Shown here one piece after another: positions 11,280-23,297 of a stretch of DNA of 64,000 nucleotides; positions within the stretch are counted from its first letter, which is position 1, and every line of letters begins with the position of its first letter. The notes below the pieces were generated by a model. It was not told the origin of the DNA and made no database searches. It saw nothing but the letters and a program-made list of their open reading frames with translations. The DNA is taken from positions 1 to 64,000 of the forward strand of contig JABCRI010001113.1 in assembly GCA_015143295.1 (NCBI GenBank), in the 5' to 3' direction. The translations under genes were made by a program, and so were the position numbers. The stretch comes from Tetracentron sinense (taxonomy: Eukaryota > Streptophyta > Magnoliopsida > Trochodendrales > Trochodendraceae).

Positions 11280-12550
11280 GATAGATTAATGTCAGTTCTT
11301 TTTCTATTCATTCAAGATAATTTACATCAATTCTTTCACTGTAAATATTGGATACAGAACTACATGTGCATTCGATTCCTTGTATTGATTATTTTAACTG
11401 TATAGTCTGTATATGAATACAATCTCCAAGTTTTTTACCACACTTTATAGAACTCCTCATTTTGTTTTTGATTGGTGATTGAAACCTAGTTTTTTTTTGT
11501 TGGCCCTTTTCCCAGTGTTTGGTCCTTCTATTACCAGCAAGTTTTTAAGTAGGGTGAGATGAGCAAAGTGTCTTATGTTGATCCTTCTCCTAGTGTGTGG
11601 TCCTATAAGTGTACCAGGATTTTTTCAGGTGGGGAAGATGGGGTCGGACCTATGACCTTAACAATGGGACCCATGTGGCTTAGACTGTTGGTGCAGAATT
11701 AACTACTGAATTCCCCAAATGCTGGATTTATAGGATTTACCTAGGTAGCCTTTTGGAGCTGTTACAAATCTTTTCATGCAACAGCTCAGAGCATTTGGTT
11801 TCAAATATTCTCTGGCCCCGTTTCTCTGATATTTTTCAGCAGCTAGAAACAAATGGGTACTAATAACCAGTTACACTCATTTCTTGTGCTGATTAGCTTA
11901 TAAGTCTTTAAATAGTAGAATTATGCATATAGTTTAGTGATCTTTATTTGCAGCTGACCTTCAATTACAGGCGAGTTCATCAATATGGTGGTGGATTCCC
12001 GGCTACCTTTTAGACTAGCCATTTTTTTAATCAAATCAATGGCACTCTGACCTTCTTCTTTCAAATGTTGAAGGAAAAGGAAAGTTACCCACAATGCCTT
12101 TGATTGTTAAGTCGAACAAACCCACTGTTGATTACTTGAGCAGAAAAAAGGAAAAAAAGTGTTTAGTATGGAAAGAGGGGAGGATAAACTCTGTCCTCAT
12201 AACAGTCCATCCCAGCCGATTGTTTTTGCAGAATGGTTCCATGTGGGAACAGAATGGCTAACCACTTGCATGCTGCCAGCTGCGATGACGAACTAAGAAG
12301 AGATGAATTCCTAAACCCTGTTATAATGGTTTCTAAATAACAATGCAACAACAATTATAACCTCCCAAATATTTATATATATTTTGCTGTTACAGTTTTA
12401 TGTTCAAATTGCGACTATTTCTTGTCCGTAACGAGACTAAGCAAATGAAAGTCTGAAGTTATGACGGCCGTTCATAACCATTTATAAACAAACAGAATGA
12501 TGAAGTGATGACTTCAACACGATTGAGTAATGACTCCGACGCGTTGGAGT
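11280..12550. other. Kinase 3' flank, shared by units
   Basis: Noncoding. It aligns almost base for base with 28851-30110 (unit 2) and, with more changes, with 57537-58480 (unit 3). The first 150 bases correspond to the kinase 3' UTR (TTTACATCAATTCTTTCACT, TGAATACAATCTCCAAG). No other gene is seen. Confidence 0.8.
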
Positions 12551-12634
12551 GATGACTTTGATGCAAAAATTGGTGATTTTGGATTGGCGAAGAAGGTCAA
12601 TAATAGCAAGAAGATGAAGGGGGAAATAGCTTGA
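12551..12634 (+). pseudogene. Fossil kinase DFG fragment, unit 1
   Basis: The frame reads DDFDAKIGDFGLAKKV, then NNSKKMKGEIA and a stop. The intact kinases have FDAKIADFGLARKVEKNKK at this place, so this is a 28-codon scrap of a second, more diverged kinase copy. The same scrap is at 30111-30194 in unit 2. Confidence 0.75.
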
Positions 12635-15610
12635 TATGCGTAGTTTACAATCATATACTAGTCACTTTCATCGCTTTCATAGTTTTGGCATAAAGACTGT
12701 AGTCCAGTGCTTTTATCATGGGTATTTTGCTGGATGGTTACCGGTGGAAGCCAGAAGTGGCTTCTCAACAAGTGAAACTCTGACTGAAAGTAGATTTGAA
12801 AATGAATTTGCCTTCATTAGGATCCTCAGAACCACCTGGAGTTTCAGACAACTAAATAAACAACACAAATTTGTTAATACCTGAAAGAGATGTTTACAAA
12901 CAATTTTCTGTTGCTTGCATTTCCACCGTCACCAGTAATAATAAATACCATAATACTAATATAAAAAGAAGGAAATGACGACAGCTTAGTACATTACATA
13001 AGGCTGCAACATGTAATCAGGTAGATGCACATTTCCTTCTATTTCTCTCTCGAACTCGGTGCTCTAGTACTTCTACACAAATGATGTTACCTCAATGTAT
13101 CCCTCTGTTTTTCAGTCAGGATAGATCAATCATTTATTTTAACTTAATATTTGCAACAGCATTAGTGGCCTTCTTTAACAGTGTTAGAGGCCCTCTTTAA
13201 CCACCAGTTTTATCACTTTACAATTTGCATATCATCCTGTTTGTCAATCCAAATACTTGAGATAAGGCGCTGGATACATATTCATCTCTTAAATTTGTCT
13301 GGTTCACCTTAAGCTCATTTTTGCCCTTCACAACACAAGCTATAGAGACATCCTGCTGATATATGCAAAATACTTACAGAGATTCATATGTTATCTTTTA
13401 TAAGGCATTGACTCTAATTTTTAGTTTTCCCACCATATATCATGCATGTTCAACACATTGACTTGCTCATGCATGTCCGATTAAATTAGGCTGAGCTGCG
13501 TACGGAGAAAAATGGACTTGTGCGAAACTTGAGCTAATTTTGGTGGCAATGTCTGAATTGAGGCTGAAATACAAGAAACAAGGATTGTGAGAAATTTACA
13601 GTTAGTAGGTTAGTTGGTACAGAAGCACTTGTTAAGCAGGAAATACAAGAAACAACGATTGTGAGAAATTTACAGTTAGTAGGTTAGTTATAAGCGAAGA
13701 GAGGACTATTCGTTTTGATTCTTTGAAGATGATTTACATCAGTTCTTTCACTGCAAATATTGGATACAGTACTACAAATTGATTCTTTTAACTATACATG
13801 AATAAAATACTTGAAGGATAATATCAGGCTATTTTCCTTTCTAATACTTTTTTTTCTACCTCACTTTTTCCTTTCATCGATCTTGCAAATGAATTGCGGA
13901 CAATGAGACATTTTGAATAAAATACTTGAAGGATAACATACCAAGAATACCAATGAACTTATTAACTTCTGGTTAAGAAAAAGAAGATTTTATATTAGAT
14001 CCTTACAGAATTAGTTGGTTTCTTATGACTTTTGAGACATTTTGAATTGTACATACAACTATGGGGTGACGATGATTGGCCACCCTTAGTTCTAAGCCCA
14101 AATACTTGGCCATTCTTTTTATAGTTGTAAGTTTTAATTATCCAATAATAATGGTTCAAAAACTTAATAACAACTCAAATAAAAACATCTTAAATAGGTA
14201 TAAACTCGATCTCTATACACAACAGATCATCATTTAATGGAAGAGAACTGTAAGTTCTGAAGAAAATTTTCAGCTTAATACAAGTGTAAACTCGATCTTT
14301 CTTAGAATTTTCAGTCTGCATAAACTGCAACCTGCTCTCTTACTCAACTGAGATTGACTTTTAAGGCGATGGATATGGAAGTAGTGGCCTTATGATCTCT
14401 TTGTGATGGTGGCATCATTAGTAATCAACTGCAACTACCCACCAACCTTAATTTGTCAGTTGAATCACATAGAAATATTTTTCTTACATATTTACTCTTG
14501 ATTGTACACGAATCTGCCATGATTTTGTTCACAATACTCACCACAGCTCCAAAACCACCAAGCAGACCTATAGTGGCTTACGCGTGCAATATAAGCAGTC
14601 CGTAAACAGGGAGATGAATTGGTTCGATTGGAAAGAATAGAATCAAATGGACCAGGTTAGTACATTTCCAGGGACTGCCTTATTCCAGTGTAGATGAGTC
14701 CTAAAGACCTCCCAATCAAGCAAGCGAGAAAGAAGGAGATGCACTGCTGACTTTAGCATAAATTGCTCTAACCAAAGACATTGTTATGCCAGAGAAACTC
14801 TAGAATATACTGAAATAGTACCTCCTGCAATTACAAACAGTTGACCCTTCTAAGTCGAGCTTCCAGCCATCAAGAAGCAAAGATATACAGCCAAGACATT
14901 TGTGTGTGCACACAAGGGTATATAGATATATGTCAAAATATATTAGAGGAATGGGTAAGCATTGAGCGTATTTTAAAAGGGTTTAATTAAGGCTATATCT
15001 TCCTTCACGGAGTGCTTTTAAAGTGTAAATACTTCTGATGATGCCCCCCCCCCCCCCCCCCGCCCCCCCCTCAAAAAAAAAGGATGATTAAGGGGGGAAA
15101 TTATTAGCAGTAAGCTTTATTTGTTTCTGGCATTTAATCTGACATGGAATTCCGAGACCATGAATTGCTAGCCTGGCTTGCGAGATTTTTGGAATTAGAT
15201 AAGTCAGGAACTGGATAAAAAGTGCGGTAGGACAGAATTTTGAATCTGCCTTGAATTGCCTCAACATAATGTACACTAGCTATTTTATGGAATGCATGCA
15301 AGCATCTACAGAATCGATGTGGGATAGGGAGGAAGAAATATAATATTCCACGCAATCTGCCTTGAATTGCCTCAACATAATTTACACTGGACTGGTGTAA
15401 TCAAAGTTTTTGTCAGTGGAACCTGGGAAGAAATGATCAACTACAAAATTGAATGTGCGCTTTACAGAGAAGAGAAGAGAAGAGAAGAGAAGAAGCTGTT
15501 AACAGAACACCTTTAGGCAAAACAAATGGCACATTTCCTTCAAGAAAAAACAGGATTTCCAAGAAACCTGCATTTTTTATATATTCAAGATTGCTATAAA
15601 AAAAAATGGT
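12635..15610. other. Intergenic, no gene; small duplications
   Basis: The part to about 13480 and the part from about 14850 align with unit 2 (30195-31030 and 31076 on). The roughly 1.37 kb between them is absent from unit 2. It contains a 74-bp-spaced direct duplication (13566 and 13640, each with AAATACAAGAAACAA then GATTGTGAGAAATTTACAG). It also has a stretch at about 13715-13810 resembling the kinase 3' UTR (ATTTACATCAGTTCTTTCACTGCAAATATTGG), evidence of yet another lost kinase copy. Confidence 0.6.
15044..15070. repeat. Poly-C tract (18 C, G, 8 C)
   Basis: A run of 18 cytosines, one G, then 8 more cytosines. The matching place in unit 2 (about 31191) has a short C run only. The G-rich minus strand could form a quadruplex; the tract may also be prone to assembly error. 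Confidence 0.8.
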
Positions 15611-15619
15611 GGATAAATG

Positions 15620-15937
15620 TGTTGTGCGAAAGCGTGCAAATCCAAGTGAACCAAATCCAAAACAGCAAATCCAAACAAACGAAATAGAAAAAAAACAAAC
15701 CAAACGGAGAAACACGATTTACATGGTTCGGCAATATGCCTACGTCCACGGGCAGCGGTGATCGATCACTATATTCAACTGAAGAGTTTACAATGCTCTC
15801 ACTCAAAAAACCCTCTTCCCAATACACCCGAAAAACAGCTCTCCTCTCTTACAAAATAAACCCTAAAAAATACCTCTCATAATTAGGGTTACAACATAAA
15901 GACAATATGGGTAAACTACCCAAAAAGGGCCGGGTCA
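15620..15937 (-). mobile_element. Solo copia LTR with AAATG target duplication
   Basis: A 318-bp LTR (plus-strand TGTTGTGCGAAAGCG to CGGGTCA) homologous to the copia LTR at 10001. It is flanked by AAATG at 15615-15619 and 15938-15942. Unit 2 keeps the empty site: GGATAAATGAAACGAAAAA with a single AAATG at 31673-31677. The insertion and later LTR-LTR recombination happened after the units duplicated. Confidence 0.95.
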
Positions 15938-16230
15938 AAATGAAACGAAAAATGAGGGAAACATTGCAAAAAAGCAAACCAAATGACACTCTGTTTTCAG
16001 CAGAAGGAGATCTCTTCTGCTGCTAAACTGCAACTACCACCAACCTTATATAAATACTTTTTAATTATTACATAAATTTTCTACGAACCTATCCACCAGT
16101 CAGTAAATATATAACAGCAAAATTACCAAATCTTATTCCAATTCAAATTTTAAGTTACAGTGCACGTCCAAAAATTCAAATATTATCACATTGTCTGACA
16201 GTGCAATGACAGAAGAAAAGGAGGACAGAA

Positions 16231-16305
16231 CTAATTGGTGAAGTTAAAGTCTTCATCTTCAAGAATAGTGTTTTCATCTGCATCAGAAGCAGTAGAGCTC
16301 CCCAT
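16231..16305 (-). CDS. Possible 3' exon of the 183-codon repeat ORF
   Basis: From ATG at 16305 the minus strand encodes MGSSTASDADENTILEDEDF and a few more residues before TAG at 16231-16233, an acidic 24-residue stretch. The same frame is intact in unit 2 (31966-32040, Gly2 to Glu). It could be joined to the upstream ORF by splicing out about 120 bases (donor near 16436, acceptor near 16316), but the acceptor is weak. Function unknown. Confidence 0.3.
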   Translation of the reverse strand: MGSSTASDADENTILEDEDFNFTN

Positions 16306-16438
16306 AAGGTTGTACCTGCTTTAAGCTATCCAGCATTGAGTATGAGTTACTCACTACTAATTTTGTTTCTCAACATTCAAAATTACAACACAAGTGTTAG
16401 AGGTATAATCACAAGGAATACCCAAAACCAAAGATATA

Positions 16439-16990
16439 CTAATTATGTTCTTCAGGCACGTCTGCAAAGAAATCCATCAACACACTTCCTTCCATGTACA
16501 AATACCCAAAACCATCCGGGATCGGTCCTGGGTCCGGAAGGCATGATGAGCAGGAACCAAGTTCTTCCCCATGGACATCGGCAAAGAAATTTGTAACACT
16601 TGCTTCCATATACAAACACCCAAAACCATCCGGGATCGGTCCTGGGTCCGGAAGGCATGATGAGCAGGAACCAAGTTCTTCCTCATGGACGTCGGCAAAG
16701 AAATCTGTAACACTCGCTTCCGTGGACACTTCAACACCATTAGGAATTGATCCGAGTTCCAAAAGGCATGATGAAGATGAAAATAACACACCCTTTCTTA
16801 TTTTCCCACGATTCCTCAATCTTCTATGCTTTTTATTACTCCATGTGGGTAGATCAAACTTCGCCTTGTAGATCTTCTTCTTACTCCATGTGGGTAGCTC
16901 AAACTTCTTATCGGAACTTCCGAAATCATCAGGATAACTCCTTAACAAGCTACTCTGACTTCTGAATCTATAACCACAGCTCTTCGCCAT
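16439..16990 (-). CDS. Uncharacterised 38-residue-repeat protein, unit 1
   Basis: 183 codons from ATG at 16990. I do not recognise the family. The N-terminus is basic and contains a duplicated motif, KFELPTWSKKK (about 29-39) and KFDLPTWSNKK (about 44-54). The rest is three repeats of about 38 residues (about 70-105, 106-143, 144-181), each with SVTxFFADVxxEE and, in the last two, LGSCSSCLPDPGPIPDGFG. The DNA repeat period is 114 bases, so frame is preserved. The copy in unit 2 (32174-32725) is full length with only a few residue changes, which favours a real gene or a recent duplication. No signal peptide or membrane segment is apparent. A possible downstream exon is at 16231-16305. Confidence 0.5.
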   Translation of the reverse strand: MAKSCGYRFRSQSSLLRSYPDDFGSSDKKFELPTWSKKKIYKAKFDLPTWSNKKHRRLRNRGKIRKGVLFSSSSCLLELGSIPNGVEVSTEASVTDFFADVHEEELGSCSSCLPDPGPIPDGFGCLYMEASVTNFFADVHGEELGSCSSCLPDPGPIPDGFGYLYMEGSVLMDFFADVPEEHN

Positions 16991-17452
16991 TTTCAGTGGT
17001 TTCCCTTGGTTTTAGCAAAAACTCACGCGTAACTGGATCTTTCACGTTTCAACTGTTCAAGTGCTAGTTTTCTTTTAAAGATGATCGATCTTCTTGCTAG
17101 AAATAGATTAGATAATGAGATGAAAACTCTAAAAGCTCGTCTAGGGTTTCGAAAACAACTCCTACTTCTAAGTTCTTACAGAAGTGGTAGTTTGATCGGT
17201 TATTGTAGTTATCTTCAAGACACAAGTGTCCGGATCTGGTGTGGACTTTTCCATACAATGTTCGTGTGAAAACCACTTGGAGAAGAGAAATCGTAGTGCA
17301 TCACGTGATATAAGTAATGCTTCACGTGAACTGTGGTGTTGAGGGTCTCATTAGTCTTCTCCACTCTCCAGGCCGTTTTCCTCAAAATTTGTGTGGAGAT
17401 TTCCACACACCACCTGGACTCAGGATGTGATTGTACACGCAACGGATTTACT

Positions 17453-17836
17453 CTGCTGAGAGATCGAATACCAGCCAATCGCGATTGAACGGGATGGTTC
17501 AATTACACCCACATGTCAACATGTGTCTTTTTTTAATCCCTATTAACCATGATTAAGATTCACTAGCCCTTAAGGTTCAACGATATAACCTTAGGTTTTA
17601 GAAAAAAAAATATGAAAAAATGTAATCCTAGCGTTAAGAGACTTTAATCCCCCCTAGGATTAATTTTTTTTATTTATTAAAAGCTTCTTAAAACCAAGAT
17701 TATATTGCCGACCCTAAGGGTTAGTGAATCTTAACCATGGTTTATAAGGGTTAAAATGGACACATGTTAATCTGTGGGTACAATTGAACTTTCCCAAACT
17801 CAATCGTGATTGGCTGTGATTAGATCTCCTCTGCTG
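17453..17836. repeat. Foldback (MITE-like) element, unit 1
   Basis: Two long imperfect inverted arms of about 170 bp face each other. CCAATCGCGATTG, CAATTACACCCACA and AACCATGATTAAGATTCACTA on the left pair with TAGTGAATCTTAACCATGGT, TGGGTACAATTG and CAATCGTGATTGG on the right. The centre is AT-rich. There is no coding capacity. The same element lies at 33163-33723 in unit 2. Target duplication not resolved. Confidence 0.75.
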
Positions 17837-18605
17837 AAGCCCGAGCAGTCTCCTCGTTTGGCTGTTAAGGGAAAAATAATATTTTTTTAGTTTTTAATTT
17901 TTTAATCTTGTTATTTATTTTATTTTTAACTTTTCAAAAAACCAAAAATTTTAATAATTAAAAAAACAGAAATTTTAAATTTGTTTTTTTAGAACATAAT
18001 GGTGGTTGCGAGGGCAGTGGTGGTGGTTTGAGTTAACGTGGTGGCGACGCGACGGAAAAAAAAGGTGGTAGTAATTACGATTTGGGACAAGATATGAAGT
18101 TGAAAATGTTTTCTTTATTTTCCTTCAAATTTGGGATTGATTTTCTCCTCGGTTTCTTTTCCATAAAAATTTTCTTACTAATCAAACACTATAAACAATA
18201 CAAGCTCTTTTGAAGATAGTTTAAAGCTGACGGTTCTTTTCTGAACCTGGGTTGCTTGCATTGGCTGTTTAACATGCCAAACCCCTCATTACATGCATGA
18301 GGGGGTGTTGCTCTGTAACCCATCTTCGACAATATCGGCAACCGCACCAATCATTATTTTCGTGATTATACATTGATGCCACTAAAAGCAAAAAAATTCA
18401 AAACACTTTGGCCGCTGATCACTGCCATGTGAGAGGTACTTGGTTGTATGAAGAAAAAAAGGTGCGGAATAGGGGAGAATGGGCGAGAAGTTGTGGAAAG
18501 ATGATGTATGATATAGAGAAGGATTAAGGAATCAAGCGGAAGTGGGCTAGGAAGATTCCTCACAGATAGGTGAGAGATAACTAGAAAGATGTGTTAGGGA
18601 ATAAA
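17837..18605. other. Intergenic, shared by all units
   Basis: No gene. It aligns with 33724-34490 (unit 2), and its last 400 bases align with 62091-62510 (unit 3). The sequence TGTTAGGGAATAAA just before LTR-A joins, in the ancestral empty site, to CCCTAAACAGGATCTG at 23298. This looks like the start of an older LTR into which LTR-A later inserted. Confidence 0.6.
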
Positions 18606-20860
18606 TGTCACGCCCCAAAATCTCACCTAAGTTAAAGTGAGACCTTGACATGTGACTTAACTATCATACCATCTTATTAGAAGCATTTAGGGCAATCTAA
18701 AATACGAACTTGAAAATTGTTCCTCAATTAATAACTATTGATACTTCAAATAAGTATTCATTAAAATTCATAACTAAACTGATCATGAAAATTTGAATCA
18801 TCCATCATGATTCTTTACCATCAATTTAACATAATCACAAATCCATAATAATTTTAATTACAATATCATTAAACTCAATTAAATGTTAATGAACCAAAAT
18901 CAATTGTATGACCAACGATCAAGATCTCGTTCCCCCTCGGGATGATCACCTGCTGGATCTTCCTCTACGTACTCTTCCTCTTCCCGCGGTCCAGGTGCAT
19001 AGATATCGAACCCCGAACCTGTCGAAAATAACAATTCGGCTGAGTATTAAAAACACTTAGCGTATATGAACTTCTTACTAACAATATTATGAACATTAAT
19101 ATAAGGCATATATCATGGTTTAACATTAATACATGTACACATGCATAAATCAGAGTGTGGAAACATCTTTTATTTTCTATTATTACATGTACTCACTTGT
19201 ACTTGTTTTTCTTACTTTTCTGACTTTTCTTACTTTTCTAACTTGTCTTTCTTGTTCCATGAGTGAATTCAACAAACATGTACTATACAATAACTTAAAT
19301 AACTCCACTCCATATATGGGTAGAGACTAACATATTCTCTACTTACCAAGGTACCAGATCTTTAGCACATTATCTGGTACATACGACTTAACACATTATC
19401 CGGTACGCATGACTTGCTTGGAATTAACTTTCTTGCCTTGATCTTAAACTTATTGGTATTCGGGCAATGCAAAACTCAATAATACAATCATACTTGTGTA
19501 CTTACATACTTGTGTAAGTACTTGTAATTATGCTCTTCATCAGGCTTGTGCATATCAATTATTATGAGTGAGTGTGAGTGAAAGATGATAACCCTCGGTT
19601 AAATCACACTCTAAATTATCAGTCAAAGGCCCTTGAAGATTCATCGTAACGACTCATGCCGCCATGATAATACTCCTAAACAACGCAACCATAATTCAAG
19701 GTTTGTTTTAACCAAACATATACCATCCATGCAACTTGTATGTCATACATCAAGATCAGGGCCTATCATAAATCTCATAGTTAGTAAATTAAAACATGCT
19801 CAATAGGGATTTTTACAATAAGATTACGAAATCAAATTGATCATCCTATATCAATTTCCCACATATATTTTCATATATTCGATTTGACTAAAAACCCTAA
19901 TTTCACAAAACATCACAAACTTGCATCACGATCATAAATATTCCATTAATCCAACATACATCCCTTCCTTCATTCTTAACGTAGTGAAACTTGTGAAAAG
20001 AGAAGAAGAACACCGTCTTCAACCCGAATAACCCTTGAATCCACAAGGAAAAGAGAGAAATTCAAAATTCTATTGATAAAACTATATTGCCATTACTTAC
20101 AAGAGTATTTATATACTCCTAAAAACCCTAATTCCCGAAATAGTAAAAATGACCAAAAATAGTAAAAATCCTAAATTGACCCAAACTCTACCAAAAGTCT
20201 TAAAAGAACTATTTAAAAATTTTTAAAACAAAAAGGGACTCAAAATACCTTAAAACGGCCTAAAACAGAATTTGCCAAAAATAAAAAGTTTTCTCTAAAA
20301 AGTGAGATCTGGACCCTTAAGCAGTCTTTTTTGAGCTTTCCGATGGGCTTAACCAGCTTGAATGGTTACCACGACGTTGGGCTTGTCCATTTCTTTAATT
20401 TGAGTACTCGTGGGTTTCGAGACGACATCCGGATCAAAAGTAATGGCCGTTTGATGTTTAAGGTGCATATTTTGACTTCCGACTCACCTTAAACATATCT
20501 TACCGCTCCAAGAAATCGTTTGCCACTTGTTCTACATCAATTCTCCATCATACATTCACCACAAAATATTCCTTTTACCCTTGTTTGACATACATAATAG
20601 AAATTATAATGAGAACATCTCTAAAATCACGATAATCTTAAATGAGGGATATACGTAATATAAAACATGCTTTGATCGGTTTCTTACCTGGAAGCCAAAT
20701 ATTTTTTTCTTATTTACATCAATGATTATTCTATTGATAGAAGGAAATCCATATTTACCTCTCTTGATCGCTTCCCCACGATCTTACGTTCCGAATAGGG
20801 CTCGATCTGGATCTTCAACTCCCTTTATTTCTTCTTTGATTAAATCATTGAAATTCTCTA

Positions 20861-23003
20861 TGTCGCGCCCCCACAACCCCACCTTTGTCTTAATGGGACT
20901 TTGGGCCAGTGACATTTCTTAAATCTACTTAATCTCATAATATGTAAGGCAATACTAGATGAGAGCCTACAAATTTCTTTTAACAATAACAACATATATA
21001 TAAACGACTAAACCATCAAAATATAACCAAGTTTGGATCAACCATCATAACCCCCACAAAACTAAGTTTAAGGCAACATCATCTAAAGTATCATGAGTCT
21101 ATTACAATTTTCTCTCAGAGTATAACAAATCGAGGCCTAATAATATGGCCACCTATCTAAATCTCGAGATTCCTCTATCGGAGGCTCACCTTCTTCTACT
21201 TCCTCGACGTATATCTCCTCAATCCACAGCTCTACCATGTATTCCGGCTTTATAACTATCGACAATAACAGATCGACAGAGTATTGAAAACACTCAGCGT
21301 ATATACATTCCAACTAACAATAGTAATAACACATGTAATACTCAGTATCAGGTCTATACCACAGTTACATAATCAATGACAATTTCATTCGACATTAACG
21401 AAATCAGAGTGTGTTCGACATTAACGAAATCAGAGTGCGGAAACATGTGAGCATATCATAACATCATCTTGACTTGTGTACTTGTGTGACTCTTCAACAT
21501 GTACATGTGCGAAACATATGCATACTCATACATGTTCATGATATGTAATCAGTCATATCAACGTATAATTCGTAGTGTTTTTATCCCGTTAACGCATAAT
21601 GTCATTGTGTTTATCCCGTCAACGCATAATGTCATTGTCTTTGTGTTGTCAACGTATAATTCAAAGTATGCTCATGTTGAGTAACATAGTCACAACAATG
21701 CATAAAGTGGTATGTTCGTAACCAAGTGGATATTCTTCCAAAGCATAATACGTGGCATGTCCATGTTCAATGCATGATCTTGTGAGACATGTGAATCCGT
21801 GAACCTTAATTTCTACCATGCATGTGAAAAATGTGCTTAAGTGTCATTATTGGAATTCGAATCGGTCATCCCTTAGAAGACTTCCTCTAGGTTTTGGCTA
21901 GTTGGAGAATTCCTGACCTAGAAGACTTCCACTAGGTTTTGGCCTACCCGAATACCAATCACCGTACAAGATTGATAGGGCATAGTTTAACACACTAATC
22001 ACTAATAATTCCCTATCATCAGTATGCATTTTCCAAGACACACTAGTAAACATTAAAATCACAATTTCACTTCTATAATTCAATTCATTCCACCATTCAC
22101 CCATAATTCCACATTTCTTCTACAACTTTAACCCATTCTCCACACACATCACCCATAATCCATAGTCATACATTCAACCCTTCCTCCATAGTATTTCCCA
22201 TTATCCATTCATCAAATCCATATCATTTTATAACATTTCCATTTCTATAATACTCAAAATGTGTATAATAAAACCCTTAATGCATATAAAATTCACATTT
22301 CATATTCCAATATCCATGATCTTTGCATAAATATGAGAAACATATATAAATATCCATTCTCTTCATTCTAGAACATACAAAATCATAATAGAGGTATTTT
22401 GGAGAGTATATCGACCTTAGGGATCATTTCTTTTTATCTAAATCGCTCCAAGAAGGCTTGAGGAGTGATCTGCAAGCTTTCTTCTTCTCCCTTGAGCAAT
22501 TTCTTCCTTCACAAGCAAGCCAACTCTTAGAAACCCTAGGTTTCTCCTCTACTTTGCCAAATTAGGATTTGAAGACTTAGGGATCTCAAACCTTCGAAAT
22601 AGAAGGTCTATTTATAGCCTTGGGGTTTTAAAAACCCCAAAATACCCTTAAAATCTCGCAAAAGGAGAAAATCATAACTCTGCGAGATGGGCGGTCGACC
22701 AGGTGGCTTAGGAGGCCCCTTGTTTGCACAAAAAACCCACCAGTCGGTCGACCGGCTAGGTGGGCGATCGACCGGGTGGCTTGCACACCTACAGTCTCGG
22801 TTGACCAGGTAAGCTGGGCAGGCGACCGACTGAGCTATTTCCCCCTTTTTTTTTCTTTTTCTTCCTACATTGGCTTAGTATTTTAACTATATTAAACATG
22901 CACACGTACAATAATTAACCCAAATAATATTACTCATACTTAGTTGACTAATTTATCCTTGATATTTAAAAAAACTATATCGAATTAAATTCGGGACTCT
23001 ACA
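20861..23003. mobile_element. Nested solo LTR family B, unit 1
   Basis: Starts TGTCGCGCCCCC, ends GGGACTCTACA; flanks CTCTA (20856-20860) and CTCTT (23004-23008), a 5-bp duplication with one change. The surrounding LTR-A sequence rejoins cleanly, as in the related uninterrupted copy at 1108-3903. It contains a GTCGAC/CGATCG-rich patch (22685-22830). Also present in unit 2 at 38989-41157. Confidence 0.85.
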
Positions 23004-23171
23004 CTCTTCGTCTCTCCCTCTCTCTAAATCTCGTAGAAAACTCTATTCTCTCCCTCTCTTAGGTTTAGGAGGCTCTTGGAACCCTAGACTCGCAAAATAA
23101 GGAGTAAATAGTCAAAAATTCAGAATTTACATTTTCCCGGAAAAATCACCGTTCTCGGCGATCGATCGGCG

Positions 23172-23189
23172 CCCCCCCCCCCCCCCCCC
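23172..23189. repeat. 18-base poly-C tract
   Basis: Eighteen cytosines just after CGATCGATCGGCG in LTR-A of unit 1. The unit 2 copy (about 41310-41355) has only short C runs and an extra stretch containing TCAATCGATCGACG. Confidence 0.8.
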
Positions 23190-23297
23190 TCCCTATTTTT
23201 TTAAGTCTCTTGCTACTTTTTTATTAGCTTCAAACTCATGCAATTAAATCATAGAAACTGCTAAAAATGAGCAATTTATTTGGGTTTCTACAATAAA

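Larger units (their letters stand above)
18606..23292. mobile_element. Solo LTR family A, unit 1, interrupted by LTR-B
   Basis: Starts TGTCACGCCCC, ends GGGTTTCTACA. It is flanked by ATAAA at 18601-18605 and 23293-23297. It is split by the nested LTR-B at 20861-23003; without that it is about 2.54 kb. No coding domain. The same insertion with the same ATAAA is in unit 2 (34491-41455), and its left border is in unit 3 (62511), so it predates the unit duplications. Confidence 0.9.

Noticed and set aside
12636..12884. 82-codon frame also present at 30196-30411
   Set aside because: Its conservation between units follows from recent duplication of the whole region. The two copies end at different stops and there is no homology signal.
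16452..16871. Several other frames over the 183-codon repeat ORF, on both strands
   Set aside because: A 114-base repeat (a multiple of 3) keeps all frames open at once. Only the minus-strand frame from 16990 has an ATG near the block's edge and spans all repeats.
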